Assembly (NCBI RefSeq): GCF_007833355.1
Contig: NZ_CP020914.1
Coordinates: 2,218,047 to 2,282,046 of the forward strand
Length of the DNA: 64,000 nt
Source of the DNA: Denitratisoma sp. DHT3
GTDB taxonomy: Bacteria; Pseudomonadota; Gammaproteobacteria; Burkholderiales; Rhodocyclaceae
Direction of reading: 5' to 3'
Below are positions 1-8,792 of the stretch, one piece after another. The notes under the pieces are model-generated. The model saw only the letters and a program-made list of their open reading frames with translations, searched no databases and was not told where the DNA came from. Positions within the stretch are counted from its first letter, which is position 1, and every line of letters starts with the position of its first letter. A program made the position numbers and the translations under genes.

Positions 1-408
1 GAGAGAAAGTCCGCACTTGATGGGCTTCTCGGTGCCAGGCTCTCAAATGCTCTGCGTAACTTGGTGCTTGCACGGCTACACGGCAAGGAGTACGCAAGCG
101 AGGTAAGGCCTGGATCGCTGCCTGAGATCCAGCCACGGGTAATAAAGACTGATCCTCTGTCAGTTCGTAATATTTGCGTGCCACAGTCTGAAGTTCATCG
201 TCTTCCTCAGGTAAACGTTGCCAACAATTGCTGGGCGGCGGTGAGGCAGGATAAGAGAATGGTGATATGCCAGTGGATAAGTCTACCCACTGGTGGATGG
301 GTATATCCCACTGTAAGGATGCTTGTCTTAATCGGCCGCCATGGTGCAGTGGTGTTAGCGAAGATAAGGAAGATAAAGTGCGTTGGGACTGATATTTGGC
401 CATGGTGA
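1..408 (+). CDS. Hypothetical ORF, cut by the left edge
   Basis: A reading frame is open from the first base to a stop at 406-408; its first ATG/GTG/TTG-type start inside the window is the TTG at 61. I recognise no domain, signal peptide or motif. It converges on cobT, whose stop is at 432. The Arg/Val-rich, patternless composition leaves open that this is a chance frame or the decayed end of a gene lying mostly outside the window. Confidence 0.2.
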   Translation, partial: ERKSALDGLLGARLSNALRNLVLARLHGKEYASEVRPGSLPEIQPRVIKTDPLSVRNICVPQSEVHRLPQVNVANNCWAAVRQDKRMVICQWISLPTGGWVYPTVRMLVLIGRHGAVVLAKIRKIKCVGTDIWPW

Positions 409-431
409 AAGCACTAAGGGATCATCACCCG

Positions 432-1487
432 TCAGATAGTTGTTTCGGAGACACCGGCAGACTCGAAGCTGGCCATCTGCACCAGGAAATTTGCTGCTGC
501 TTGAATGAGTGGTAATGCCAACGCTGCGCCAGTCCCCTCGCCTAAACGCATGCCAAGATTCAGTAATGGTCTTTTACCTAGGGCACCCATCTGAATCTTA
601 TGCCCGGGTTCTTCTGATCCATGGGCAAAAACACAATAATCTAGCAGGTGAGGTTGAAGCCTAGCAGCTATAAGCAGGGAGGCAGTGACGATGAATCCGT
701 CTACTATGATCAATACACCGGCTTCGCCAGCGGCGAGTAGTGCACCTGTCATCATCGCGATTTCGAAGCCGCCAAAGTGGGTTAGGATCGCCAAGGGATC
801 GGAATTTCCACGATAGCGGGATGCGGCTACAGAGAGTAATTCCTGCTTGCGTATAAGGCCGACATCGTCGAGTCCAGTCCCGGGGCCGATACAGGAATTC
901 AATGGGGCAGGGGCTAGGTAATGGGTGATCAATGAAGCTGAAGCGGTATTGCCAATTCCCATTTCTCCACAAGCTAATACATTGCATCCGTTTTGGATCA
1001 ACTGTCGAACAAGCTCACTTCCTATTTCGATCGCCGCATGGCATTGGGCGTCGGTCATGGCAGGTCCTTCCAGGTAACTGGCAGTTCCAGGAGCAATCTT
1101 GGCATCTATAAGGCCTGTTCGTTTTCCAAAGACATGAGCGACGCCTGCATCAACCACTTGCAAAGACCAGCCCAACTGGCGAGCGAATACGTTAATTGCA
1201 GCACCACCCGCCAGGAAGTTTTCCACCATTTGCCAGGTGACTTCTTGAGGATAGGCAGATATGCCTTCTTGAGCAGCGCCATGATCGCCTGCGAAAACCA
1301 ACAGATGAGGGGCAACAATTTCTGGTGACAGCGTATTCTGGATGCGACCGAGTTGTAGGGCCAGTTCTTCTAACCGTCCCAAGGCTCCCTTTGGCTTGGT
1401 TTTGAGATCAATTTTGCGTTGCAAGGCTTCATCAAAGGTAGTCTGAAGCGGGCGCAAGTCGGCGCCAATTTTGCTAAATGAATGCAT
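432..1487 (-). CDS. cobT: Nicotinate-nucleotide--dimethylbenzimidazole phosphoribosyltransferase
   Basis: CobT makes alpha-ribazole phosphate from nicotinate mononucleotide and dimethylbenzimidazole for the lower ligand of cobalamin. The 351-residue length is normal for the family. The motif LGEGTGAA near the C-terminus puts the expected catalytic Glu at residue 317, the position known for Salmonella CobT. The ATG at 1487 is chosen because GGAG lies 6 bases upstream; the frame stays open to 1562, but the added 25 residues do not look like CobT. A cobalamin riboswitch lies directly upstream, so expression should fall when B12 is plentiful. cobD is transcribed divergently. Family assignment is secure; the regulatory reading is inferred from the riboswitch. 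Confidence 0.95.
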   Translation of the reverse strand: MHSFSKIGADLRPLQTTFDEALQRKIDLKTKPKGALGRLEELALQLGRIQNTLSPEIVAPHLLVFAGDHGAAQEGISAYPQEVTWQMVENFLAGGAAINVFARQLGWSLQVVDAGVAHVFGKRTGLIDAKIAPGTASYLEGPAMTDAQCHAAIEIGSELVRQLIQNGCNVLACGEMGIGNTASASLITHYLAPAPLNSCIGPGTGLDDVGLIRKQELLSVAASRYRGNSDPLAILTHFGGFEIAMMTGALLAAGEAGVLIIVDGFIVTASLLIAARLQPHLLDYCVFAHGSEEPGHKIQMGALGKRPLLNLGMRLGEGTGAALALPLIQAAANFLVQMASFESAGVSETTI

Positions 1488-1563
1488 CCGATTCTCCAGT
1501 TGACAGTCCAAGACATGGGTACGGTTTCCAGCCATGGCCCAGTAGGACGTTGATTGGATCACT

Positions 1564-1735
1564 CGCCGGCAGGTCTTCTGACTCCCGGATCATTCGCCTT
1601 GCCCGCACCTTCCCGTGGATGATTATTACCACAGTGGTTGGTCATGGACCATGCAGGCAGCGTCCCCGGTCACAGCGGCGGGCCCGCCACGGTTTCGCAC
1701 CGTGTTCCCTTAGCTAGCGAGGTGTGTTACCACGC
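1564..1735 (-). promoter_or_regulatory. Cobalamin riboswitch upstream of cobT
   Basis: Read on the minus strand, this stretch has the conserved GGGAA segment, a CGGTGCGAAACCG hairpin, the CCGCTGTGA core and, at its 3' end, a B12 box of the form AGTCAGAAGACCTGCC. It ends about 80 bases before the cobT start. I see no T-run terminator in between, so control is probably at translation. Boundaries are approximate. Confidence 0.9.
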
Positions 1736-1838
1736 TGATTATCAATTCCACAAATGTGGTATGTCAAAGTTCCACGAGTGTCTCGATAAGTTTCTATTAT
1801 GAGTGCGCATACAATCTGCTCCGATGTTGGAGAAATCT

Positions 1839-2774
1839 ATGAATAGCGGATTGTTGCTGCTGGCTGCCATCGGAGCAGTGATGTTAGATCGATGGCTGGG
1901 GGAACCCCGACAATGGCATCCCCTGGTGGGGTTTGGCCGCTTGGCAGGCGCGATCGAGGCGCGCTGGCGGGTGGAAAACGCCATCCCGCGCCATGGCCAG
2001 ATTCTCGGCCTGTCGGCTTGGTTGCTCGCCGTGGTCCCCCTGAGCCTGCTAGCCCTAGCCTTGTGCCGTCTACCGTGGGGGCTGGGTTGGCTGGCATCAT
2101 GCCTGTGCTTGTATTTCAGTCTGGGCGCCCGCAGCCTAGAACAGCATGTGCTCGCCGTGATTCATCCGCTGGAGGCGGGCGACCTTACCACCGCACGTGT
2201 CTCGCTGGGGCGGATCGTTTCTCGGGATACGGCAGTGCTGGATGCCGATGGAGTGACGCGGGCCGCACTGGAAACCACGCTGGAGAACGGAAACGACGCT
2301 GTGTTCGGTGCCCTGTTCTGGTTTGCCTTGCTAGGAGGGCCGGGGGCGGTGCTGTTTCGCCTGGCCAACACCTTAGATGCCATGTGGGGCTACAAGAGTC
2401 CGCGCTATCGCAACTTTGGCTGGGCGGCAGCCCGACTGGACGATGCGCTGAACTGGCTGCCCGCACGGCTGACGGCCTTGACTTATGCCCTGCTGGGAAA
2501 TACCACGCAGGCGATCACCAGCTGGCGGCATCAGGCACACACTTGGGATAGCCCTAATGCAGGACCGGTAATGGCGTCAGGTGCCGGAAGTCTGGGGCTT
2601 ATTCTCGGTGGCACTGCAAGCTATCAGGGCGTTGGTGAGCAACGGCCGCTTTTAGGAGCTGGCAGGAATCCTATTGCCAGGGATCTACATCGAGGGCTGG
2701 GATTGGTCCGTAAGGGCCTCACTGTTTGGCTAACTACGGGGATCATGGCCTGGTTCGCGAGTCAGCTGATATGA
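1839..2774 (+). CDS. cobD: Adenosylcobinamide-phosphate synthase (CobD/CbiB)
   Basis: This integral membrane enzyme attaches the aminopropanol phosphate arm to adenosylcobyric acid. The 311-residue product begins with a hydrophobic helix and carries the family segment [16 protein letters not shown] near residues 23-38, followed by several more hydrophobic segments. The frame is open from a GTG at 1803, but the ATG at 1839 has GGAG 7 bases upstream and gives the usual N-terminus. It is divergent from cobT and converges on the MetH-activation-like gene, whose stop is 2 bases away. No riboswitch is visible on its own strand. Family assignment is firm. Confidence 0.92.
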   Translation: MNSGLLLLAAIGAVMLDRWLGEPRQWHPLVGFGRLAGAIEARWRVENAIPRHGQILGLSAWLLAVVPLSLLALALCRLPWGLGWLASCLCLYFSLGARSLEQHVLAVIHPLEAGDLTTARVSLGRIVSRDTAVLDADGVTRAALETTLENGNDAVFGALFWFALLGGPGAVLFRLANTLDAMWGYKSPRYRNFGWAAARLDDALNWLPARLTALTYALLGNTTQAITSWRHQAHTWDSPNAGPVMASGAGSLGLILGGTASYQGVGEQRPLLGAGRNPIARDLHRGLGLVRKGLTVWLTTGIMAWFASQLI

Positions 2775-2775
2775 C

Positions 2776-3489
2776 TCAGTCCAACTTCCGGGATCCGCCA
2801 TAGGGTTGCTTGCGCAAGACGCAGTTCTTAAGATCACAAATCCGGCAGGGATCAACCTCAGGAGATTCGGAGCGGCCACCAGGCACCAGCCCAACGATTG
2901 CGAGCAGGCTTTTCTCGGGGATCATCATGTGTTGATCATTGAGCCTTACAGGTACCTGCCCCTTGGGCAGGTAATCGAAAAGTACCTCGATGTCGCCAAT
3001 CTTCCATCCGGTATAGCCTGGGCCATAGCGGAGTGTGCTGCCAAAACTCCTGCTGCTAGCGTCCCTGTAGGAATCAGCTTGCAACCCTTCCATCATAGAG
3101 CTGATCGCAGTCGTAGCCGCGCTGTCTAACGCCAAGGCCTCCAGCATGTCGCCATCGTCTGTGTACTGCCGGACCTTTTCGCTGACGCGGGGCCCTAGGG
3201 TAGCTAGAATGAGGCGGATAGCACTGGATTTGCGCAAAATCTTGCTCAGTCGTTGGCTGCGCAGACAGGCCTGACCCGTGAGTCGAATCTGCTCCCCATC
3301 AATACATTCGATGGGGATTTCCAACCAAGTTCCCCAAGGTTGTGCCAGCCCGTTCAATTGGGCTAGCTGCTGATCGATGACTTCCTGAATTGGAGGACTT
3401 ATCGGCTGACCATGGGGATAGCCCATCAGATGATGAAGTTCATTCCCGTCTACTATGAGTTTTCGGTCTGCCAGGCGATTGATCATCAT
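2776..3489 (-). CDS. Stand-alone methionine-synthase-activation-like protein
   Basis: This 237-residue protein resembles the C-terminal activation (SAM-binding) domain of MetH without the rest of MetH. The clearest sign is RYGPGY at residues 154-159, matching the R-x-x-P-G-Y motif that binds SAM in MetH. The C-terminus adds a cysteine cluster, CRICDLKNC, that could hold a metal or FeS centre. Its start overlaps the stop of the RACE gene (ATGA), so the two are translationally coupled. Such proteins are found with corrinoid methyltransferases. Here it probably helps reactivate or remethylate the corrinoid protein encoded at 8793. That partner, and the use of SAM, are inferences from context. 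Confidence 0.75.
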   Translation of the reverse strand: MMINRLADRKLIVDGNELHHLMGYPHGQPISPPIQEVIDQQLAQLNGLAQPWGTWLEIPIECIDGEQIRLTGQACLRSQRLSKILRKSSAIRLILATLGPRVSEKVRQYTDDGDMLEALALDSAATTAISSMMEGLQADSYRDASSRSFGSTLRYGPGYTGWKIGDIEVLFDYLPKGQVPVRLNDQHMMIPEKSLLAIVGLVPGGRSESPEVDPCRICDLKNCVLRKQPYGGSRKLD

Positions 3490-5483
3490 GCATGCTCCGC
3501 CGGGTTTGGCCGTTGCCCTGCCAGGCTACCCTTCAGGGATGGAAAGTCGTCTTCGGCATGGGGCAGTAAAGTTGCGTCCACGAAGTCCTGGTTGAAATGG
3601 GGGTCAGCGGTGAGCTCAATATATTCCACCAACCGGGCGATCTGGTCAGCCTCGGCGCGGCGGCGGGCGTCGAGCAGGGCGATGCGGGCGCCGTCGCCTG
3701 CGGCATTACCCACGGACAAGATGTTTTCCAGGCCTGAGTCCGGAAACATGCCGATTGCCAAAGCGCGGCCCAAGTCAATGACACTACCGAAAGCGCCTGC
3801 GATAAGCACTTTATCTGGCTGCTGTCGGCCGAATTTACGAAGTAAAACTTGAGCTCCAGCGTAGAGAGCGCCTTTTGCCAACTGCACAGCTCGGATGTCG
3901 GCTTGGGTGAAGCAGATATCGCGGCCTATGCCAGTCTGGGTCGCCCAGGCGATGACGAATTCCAGTCTACCGTCAGTATCTCGACGTAAGCGCTCGCTGC
4001 CTATTTCCTCGACAAAACGGCCACTGTGGTCGATTAGCCCGGCGTTGAGGAGTTCGGCAACAATGTCGATCACGGCAGAACCGCAGATACCCAGGGCGCC
4101 GATTTCATTGGCCGCGATCTTGTTGCTCCAGTAGGGGTTGCCGATAACGCGAAAACGCAGCTCCCTCGTGGTGGGGTCGATACGCACGCGTTCGATAGCT
4201 CCTGGTGTGGCGCGCATACCGAATGATAAGTTGGCACCTTCCAGTGCCGGCCCCGTGGGGCAGGAAGCCGAGAGCATGCGATCCTGGTTTCCTAAGATCA
4301 ACTCGCCGTTGGTGCCTATGTCAATGATCAGTTGCAGGGCCTCCCCAGTATGGGGGCCTTCGGCCAGGGCCACGGCCACATTGTCGCTGCCGACGAAACC
4401 GGCTTCCACCGGCATCAGATGGATGTTTGCCGAGGGCAGGATGGAAATACCCAGGTCCCGAGCCTTGATGTCCACGGAGCGACAGACGGTGGGTGCGAAT
4501 GGCACCACACCAAGGGCATGGGGGTCGATGCCTAGAAAGATGTGGTGCATCACCGTGTTGGCAACAAGCACAACCTCACTGATGTCATCGGTAGTGATGG
4601 ATACCTGCATAGCCAATTGCCGGGCCAGCTGGCTCAGGGTATCGGCCACCATTTTCTGCATGGCCGCCAGTTTCAGGGAGCCATTGCAACTGGCGATGCG
4701 GTTCATGATGTCATCGCCATGACCCACCTGGGGATTGAGGGCGGAAGCGCTGGCTAAGGCTTCGCCTGTTTCCAGGCTGCACAGATATGCGGCGATGGTG
4801 GTGGTGCCCAGATCGACCGCCATGCCATAGGTGGCCAAGCGCTCGCCGCCGACGATGCGGATCACCTCGCAATCGTTCCAGACCGTGACGGTCAGCACGC
4901 CGCCGTTGGTACGTTGGGCCTGGGGCAGCGTGCGCAGGGCATGGAGGTCGATGTTCATGGCGGCCAGGCCCTGCTGTTCCTCCAGAATATCGGCCAGCCG
5001 CTCCCAGTCGCCAAGCCGGGATGCCAGGGTTGCGGGGGGCAGTTCGACCCGGTAGTTGCGCACCATCGGATCCACATTTATCTCCCGTTGGCCCAGGGAT
5101 TTCCTCACCACGGCATGGGTACGACGGGACTCGTCCGGGATGTACACCATCAGTTCGCCAAGCACTCGGGCCTGACAGGAAAGGCGCTCGTCGGCTCGCA
5201 TTCTGCCTTTCTCAATCAGGCGGCTTTCCGTCTGACGATGGCTGGAAAGATTGTCGCCGTGGGAGCGGATATCGTGATCCTCGAAGTGGCCCTCAAGGAC
5301 GCGGACTCGGCACTTGTAGCAGGAACCCCGGCCGTTGCATACGGCCTCGATCGCGACGCCAAGATCCTTGGCGGCATCTCTCAGGGTTGTGCCGGCGGCC
5401 ACTTCGGCCATGGTGCCCATGGGCATGAAGCAGACGCGGTGGGATTCCTTTTCCTGATTTTCCTGGGGATTCGGACTGGACAT
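3486..5483 (-). CDS. RACE-type ATP-dependent reductive activator of a corrinoid protein
   Basis: The 665-residue protein belongs to the family of reductive activators of corrinoid enzymes (RamA/RACo-like, DUF4445). An N-terminal plant-type [2Fe-2S] ferredoxin domain has Cys49, Cys55, Cys58 and Cys101 in the expected spacing. After a linker comes an ATPase-like region beginning AVDLGTTTIAAYL near residue 222 and the long C-terminal activator domain. The family uses ATP to drive electron transfer to inactive cob(II)alamin, regenerating cob(I)alamin. AGGAG lies 5 bases before the ATG. It is downstream of adenosine kinase and coupled to the activation-like gene. Its client is most likely the corrinoid protein at 8793, judged by proximity. 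Confidence 0.92.
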   Translation of the reverse strand: MSSPNPQENQEKESHRVCFMPMGTMAEVAAGTTLRDAAKDLGVAIEAVCNGRGSCYKCRVRVLEGHFEDHDIRSHGDNLSSHRQTESRLIEKGRMRADERLSCQARVLGELMVYIPDESRRTHAVVRKSLGQREINVDPMVRNYRVELPPATLASRLGDWERLADILEEQQGLAAMNIDLHALRTLPQAQRTNGGVLTVTVWNDCEVIRIVGGERLATYGMAVDLGTTTIAAYLCSLETGEALASASALNPQVGHGDDIMNRIASCNGSLKLAAMQKMVADTLSQLARQLAMQVSITTDDISEVVLVANTVMHHIFLGIDPHALGVVPFAPTVCRSVDIKARDLGISILPSANIHLMPVEAGFVGSDNVAVALAEGPHTGEALQLIIDIGTNGELILGNQDRMLSASCPTGPALEGANLSFGMRATPGAIERVRIDPTTRELRFRVIGNPYWSNKIAANEIGALGICGSAVIDIVAELLNAGLIDHSGRFVEEIGSERLRRDTDGRLEFVIAWATQTGIGRDICFTQADIRAVQLAKGALYAGAQVLLRKFGRQQPDKVLIAGAFGSVIDLGRALAIGMFPDSGLENILSVGNAAGDGARIALLDARRRAEADQIARLVEYIELTADPHFNQDFVDATLLPHAEDDFPSLKGSLAGQRPNPAEHA

Positions 5484-5561
5484 GATTTCTCCTGGGGTAG
5501 AAGGGACGACCCTCTCGGTGGGGCCGTTCCCTGGGGGTAATGGTTGTCGTGTTGCCGTGCG

Positions 5562-6497
5562 TCAGTCGTTGGAAATCCGATAGGTCTCCCTGAAGCGGGC
5601 CTTGAACTCCGGAACCGTGAAGCGATGGTTCTGGGTACCAGGGCTTTCGATCTTGATGGCCCCCATCAGTCCGGCGATGCGACCGGTGATCTCCCAGTCC
5701 ATGCCATGGAGCAAACCGTGAAGCAGCCCGGCCCGGTAGGCGTCGCCGCATCCGGTTGGGTCATTGATGGCGGAGACCTTCGCGGGCGGTATCTCGTAGG
5801 TCTTGTCCCGCGTATGGATGACGGAGCCCTGACCGCCAAGGGTCACGATCAATGCCTCGGCGTTGCGCAGAACATCCACAGCCTTCCAGCCGGTTCGATC
5901 CTGCATCAACTGCCATTCGTAGTCATTCACCGTGACCCAGGTGGACTTGGCGATTACGTCACGCAGTTCCTCGCCATTGAACATGGGCATGCCCTGGCCG
6001 GGGTCGAAGATGAAAGGGGTGCCCAGTTCAGCGAATTGGCGGGCGTGTTCCACCATGCCTTCCTTTCCGTCGGGAGAGACGATGCCGATGCGACCACGCT
6101 GGATGTCCTTGAGATTGTTCCGGTGGGCATGGCTCATGGCACCCGGGTGAAAGGCGGTGATCTGGTTGTCGTCCATGTCGGTGGTGATGAAGGCCTGGGC
6201 GGTATAGCAGTCGTCCAGGGTCATGACATGGCGGCTGTCGATGCCGAGGTCTTGCAGCCACTCGCGGTAAGGCTCGAAGTCCTTGCCGACGGTTCCCACG
6301 GGCAGGGGCTGGTCACCGAGAAGCATGAGGTTGTAGGCGATGTTTCCCGCGCATCCGCCAAACTCCCGGCGCATCGCCGGAACCAGGAAAGACACATTCA
6401 ACATGTGAATCTTGTCCGGCAGGATGTGGCTCTTGAATCGATCATGGAAAGACATGATGTTGTCGTAGGCAAACGAGCCGCAGATTATTGCTGGCAC
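5562..6497 (-). CDS. Adenosine kinase (PfkB family)
   Basis: This 311-residue PfkB-type kinase phosphorylates adenosine to AMP. It has the N-terminal CGSFAYDNIM segment, the GGCAGNIAYNL substrate region, and near the C-terminus NDPTGCGDAYRAG with the catalytic Asp of the family. It begins with GTG at 6497, with AGGA upstream, inside the tail of the broken tetR. In the SAM cycle adenosine released by AhcY must be removed to pull hydrolysis forward, so its presence beside the methyltransferase operon fits a high methylation flux. A ribokinase-type sugar substrate cannot be excluded by sequence alone, but the betaproteobacterial form with this N-terminus is usually annotated as adenosine kinase. 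Confidence 0.85.
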   Translation of the reverse strand: MPAIICGSFAYDNIMSFHDRFKSHILPDKIHMLNVSFLVPAMRREFGGCAGNIAYNLMLLGDQPLPVGTVGKDFEPYREWLQDLGIDSRHVMTLDDCYTAQAFITTDMDDNQITAFHPGAMSHAHRNNLKDIQRGRIGIVSPDGKEGMVEHARQFAELGTPFIFDPGQGMPMFNGEELRDVIAKSTWVTVNDYEWQLMQDRTGWKAVDVLRNAEALIVTLGGQGSVIHTRDKTYEIPPAKVSAINDPTGCGDAYRAGLLHGLLHGMDWEITGRIAGLMGAIKIESPGTQNHRFTVPEFKARFRETYRISND

Positions 6498-7194
6498 TGA
6501 TTTTTTCCTTTCTCATGTGATGTAGAAACATTAGGCCCACTGTGAGCCGGTTGGATTGATACTTTGCCCTGTTGTGTTTTGTTCGGTTTCAATCCGCTTA
6601 TTCCAAGCAGTGCCCCTTGGGTATAGCGTTCCATATCGACGTGGGGAATTGGCTGTCTGGTAAATAGCAAGCGATTGATGATGGGACCGATGATGATGTC
6701 GGCTGCATGCTCTATGTCTATCCCATCGGAAAGCTCCTTCCTGGACACAGCACGCTCCAGTAGCTCAAGCAAAGGTTGCGCCGGGCTTGGAATATTGGTT
6801 CGAGGCGGTCACCGAGGGAAGCGTCGAAAAGACGTTCCTTGCCTAGTGCCGCCAATACCAGAGTCAGAGGGGAATCAGTCAGGAGGGTCACAAAGGAACG
6901 CAGCAGACCTTCGATGTCTTTCTGAAGATTCCCTGTGTCGGGCAGTTCCAAGGGGGGTAAGTGCGCAAAGGCGTCAGCCACCAGGGAATGCTTTGATGAC
7001 CACCGTCGGTAGATCGTCGCCTTTCCGACATGGCTGCGACTGGCAACTGAGGCGATGGTGAGCCGGTCATATCCGATCTCTCCTATCAAGGCTAAGGTCG
7101 CATCCAGAATGGCCTTGTCGGCAGCACTGCACCGAGGCCGGCCGACTATTGCTGGCGGCTGCGCCCCGTGAGCACTTTCATTTTGTTTGCTCAT
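6485..7194 (-). pseudogene. TetR-family regulator broken by a frameshift
   Basis: Residues 1-139 match the intact TetR at 37413-38087 closely: GYDRLTI, VGKATIYRRW and PDTG all appear in register, and the match runs to FQARR. After codon 139, near position 6777, the frame slips. Restoring one base gives a continuation (QPLLELLERAVSR...) aligned with the paralogue to its end, and the joined protein would be about 237 residues. As written, the frame stops at 6718, keeping the DNA-binding helix but losing most of the ligand and dimer domain. The start at 7194 has GGAG 8 bases upstream. The 3' end overlaps adenosine kinase. It is either a true lesion or a base-calling error. Confidence 0.8.
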
Positions 7195-7276
7195 CGAATA
7201 TCTCCGTCTTGGGTTATCCCCAGTTGCTCGGTTGTGTTCTTGTTGTCCGGGTGAGAGATCCATTCCTCATTCTCAA

Positions 7277-7297
7277 TACGATACCACGAGTACCGAA
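7277..7297. promoter_or_regulatory. Candidate TetR operator, 21-bp type (tetR1 side)
   Basis: TACGATA, 7 bases, then TACCGAA forms a slightly degenerate inverted repeat just upstream of the broken tetR. The same 7-7-7 layout with perfect arms occurs before the paralogous tetR at 37338-37358. The match in arm sequence and spacing is the reason to call it an operator. Confidence 0.5.
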
Positions 7298-7407
7298 TGT
7301 AAGATGAGCTTGCAATTTCGTCATGTCCCGACGGCGTATCGAATGTAAATAATACTACTAGTAATCAATATGTTGGAGATATGCGTTAGCTGTAGGCTAA
7401 AAAAATG

Positions 7408-7436
7408 TTGACACTGGTCTGTATATTTTTTTAAAT
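7408..7436 (+). promoter_or_regulatory. Predicted sigma70 promoter of the methyltransferase operon
   Basis: A perfect TTGACA (-35) at 7408-7413 is followed, after 17 bases, by TTAAAT at 7431-7436 as -10. It points at the LLM-emtB-emtA operon, whose first start codon is at 7519. An inverted repeat begins on the very next base. The rest of the 7195-7518 intergenic region is AT-rich and holds no gene. Confidence 0.6.
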
Positions 7437-7452
7437 TACGAAACGAATCGTA
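7437..7452. promoter_or_regulatory. Candidate TetR operator, 16-bp type (emt promoter)
   Basis: TACGA, 6 bases, TCGTA: a perfect inverted repeat lying immediately downstream of the -10 box, where a bound repressor would block transcription. The metK promoter has a 16-mer of the same TACGA-N6-NCGTA form in the same position. Confidence 0.55.
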
Positions 7453-7518
7453 CTGTATCTATTCAAGAAGCGGAAACCGTGCGTCAGCCATGGGGCCTGC
7501 CAACCAAAGGAGATGTTC

Positions 7519-8391
7519 ATGCAGTTCTGGCAATCACTGTTTCTGACGGAAGGGGACCAGATACTTGATGTGACCAAGATATGCGATGGTCTTGGTTTCC
7601 ACGGGATGCTGTTTCCCGATCATCTGATCCACCCCGAGAAGCAGGACTCCACCTACCTGTACTCGGCTGATGGAAAACCTCCATCATTTACGGAGGACAC
7701 AGTATGGCCTGAGTGTTGGTCGCTATTTGCGACGTTGGCGGCTATGACCAAGAATCTGCATTTCTGCACATGCGTTTTCATTCTTCCCTTACGCAATCCG
7801 ATTGAACTGGCCAAGGCAACGTCAAGCGTTGCCTATTTCAGCAATGGCCGTATCCATCTGGGCGCCGGGGCCGGCTGGATGAAGGAAGAGTTCGAGATGC
7901 TCGGCGTGGATTGGGCCACGCGCGGAAAGCGATATGACGAGTGTATCGAGGTGATGCGCAAGCTCTATACGGGGCAGTACGTCGAACACCACGGCGAATT
8001 CTTCGATTTCCCACGCATCATGATGACGCCGGTTCCAGAGAAACCCGTGCCCATCCTGATCGGCGGCATCAGCGGCCCCGCCTTGCGTCGAGCTGCCCGT
8101 ATTGGCGATGGTTGGATCGGGCCGGGACAGAGTGTCGATGCGGCCCTGCAAACCCTGAGTACCCTGAATAAGTTGCGGACCGAGTACGGAACGCAGAACA
8201 AGGAATTCAACAACATCGTTCCTATCTACGGGGATGTCAGCATCGACGACATCAAGCGACTGGAGGACGCTGGGGCTACAGGGATGGTCAGCTTGCCCTT
8301 TGCTTTCACAATCAAACCAGGAACGACCTTGGAGGAAAAGCGTGCCTATCTGGAGCGCTATTCCCAGGAAGTCATTGCGAAATTCAGGTGA
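7519..8391 (+). CDS. LLM-class flavin/F420-dependent oxidoreductase
   Basis: The 290-residue product is a luciferase-like TIM-barrel oxidoreductase. Visible family segments are the N-terminal GLGFHGMLFPDH, LGAGAGWMKEEFEMLGVD near the middle and the PVPILIGG strand. Members transfer hydride using F420H2 or reduced FMN. The ATG at 7519 is preferred over 7513 because AAGGAG lies 6 bases before it and directly abuts 7513. It is first in an operon with a small unknown, the corrinoid protein and the methyltransferase, which suggests that it reduces or oxidises a steroid substrate or product. With an FO synthase gene nearby, F420 is a reasonable cofactor guess but is not proven by sequence. Confidence 0.85.
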   Translation: MQFWQSLFLTEGDQILDVTKICDGLGFHGMLFPDHLIHPEKQDSTYLYSADGKPPSFTEDTVWPECWSLFATLAAMTKNLHFCTCVFILPLRNPIELAKATSSVAYFSNGRIHLGAGAGWMKEEFEMLGVDWATRGKRYDECIEVMRKLYTGQYVEHHGEFFDFPRIMMTPVPEKPVPILIGGISGPALRRAARIGDGWIGPGQSVDAALQTLSTLNKLRTEYGTQNKEFNNIVPIYGDVSIDDIKRLEDAGATGMVSLPFAFTIKPGTTLEEKRAYLERYSQEVIAKFR

Positions 8392-8421
8392 ATTTCCGTA
8401 ACGACCCTAATGGAGAGAAAA

Positions 8422-8730
8422 ATGAAGCTCGAAGAATTAAAAACGCAGTTCCCGGATCTGACATTTGAGGAGGTCGGTCCTGACGAGAGCTGGGAAGAGG
8501 ATGGCGCCGGATATTGCTTCGTTATAGAGGCGATGATCAAGGACAAGCGTGTTCGCGCTACCGTCATGGTGGATGACTTGCCGCGGGTGGCCTTCACGGG
8601 TGACTCTGTGGGCATCCGCAAGATGCTGGTGAGGTGGGCAGTGGGGCGGGATCACTTGGCATATCTGGCCTATGAGCTGGGCCGGGCCGAGATGGCGATC
8701 CGTCACGGCGTCCCCTTCCTTCAGGAGTGA
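8422..8730 (+). CDS. Small conserved-looking protein of the emt operon
   Basis: This 102-residue acidic protein has no domain I recognise, signal peptide or membrane segment. The ATG at 8422 is chosen over 8410 because GGAG lies 7 bases before it. It sits 30 bases after the LLM gene and 62 bases before the corrinoid protein gene, so co-transcription is likely. Four co-directional genes at this point agree with the described four-gene emtABCD operon, but I cannot tell which letter, if any, this gene carries. It might be an accessory subunit or a chaperone for the methyltransferase; that is a guess from position only. Confidence 0.65.
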   Translation: MKLEELKTQFPDLTFEEVGPDESWEEDGAGYCFVIEAMIKDKRVRATVMVDDLPRVAFTGDSVGIRKMLVRWAVGRDHLAYLAYELGRAEMAIRHGVPFLQE

Positions 8731-8792
8731 GAAAGAGAAACCCGCGTCTTTCAGCGCGAACCTTCAATAACTTAACAACATGAGGTGGACAT

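Noticed and set aside
1..60. Resemblance of the first bases (GAGAGAAAGTCCG) to the RNase P RNA core
   Set aside because: Only the short GAAAGTCCG piece matches; the following sequence does not contain the other conserved RNase P segments.
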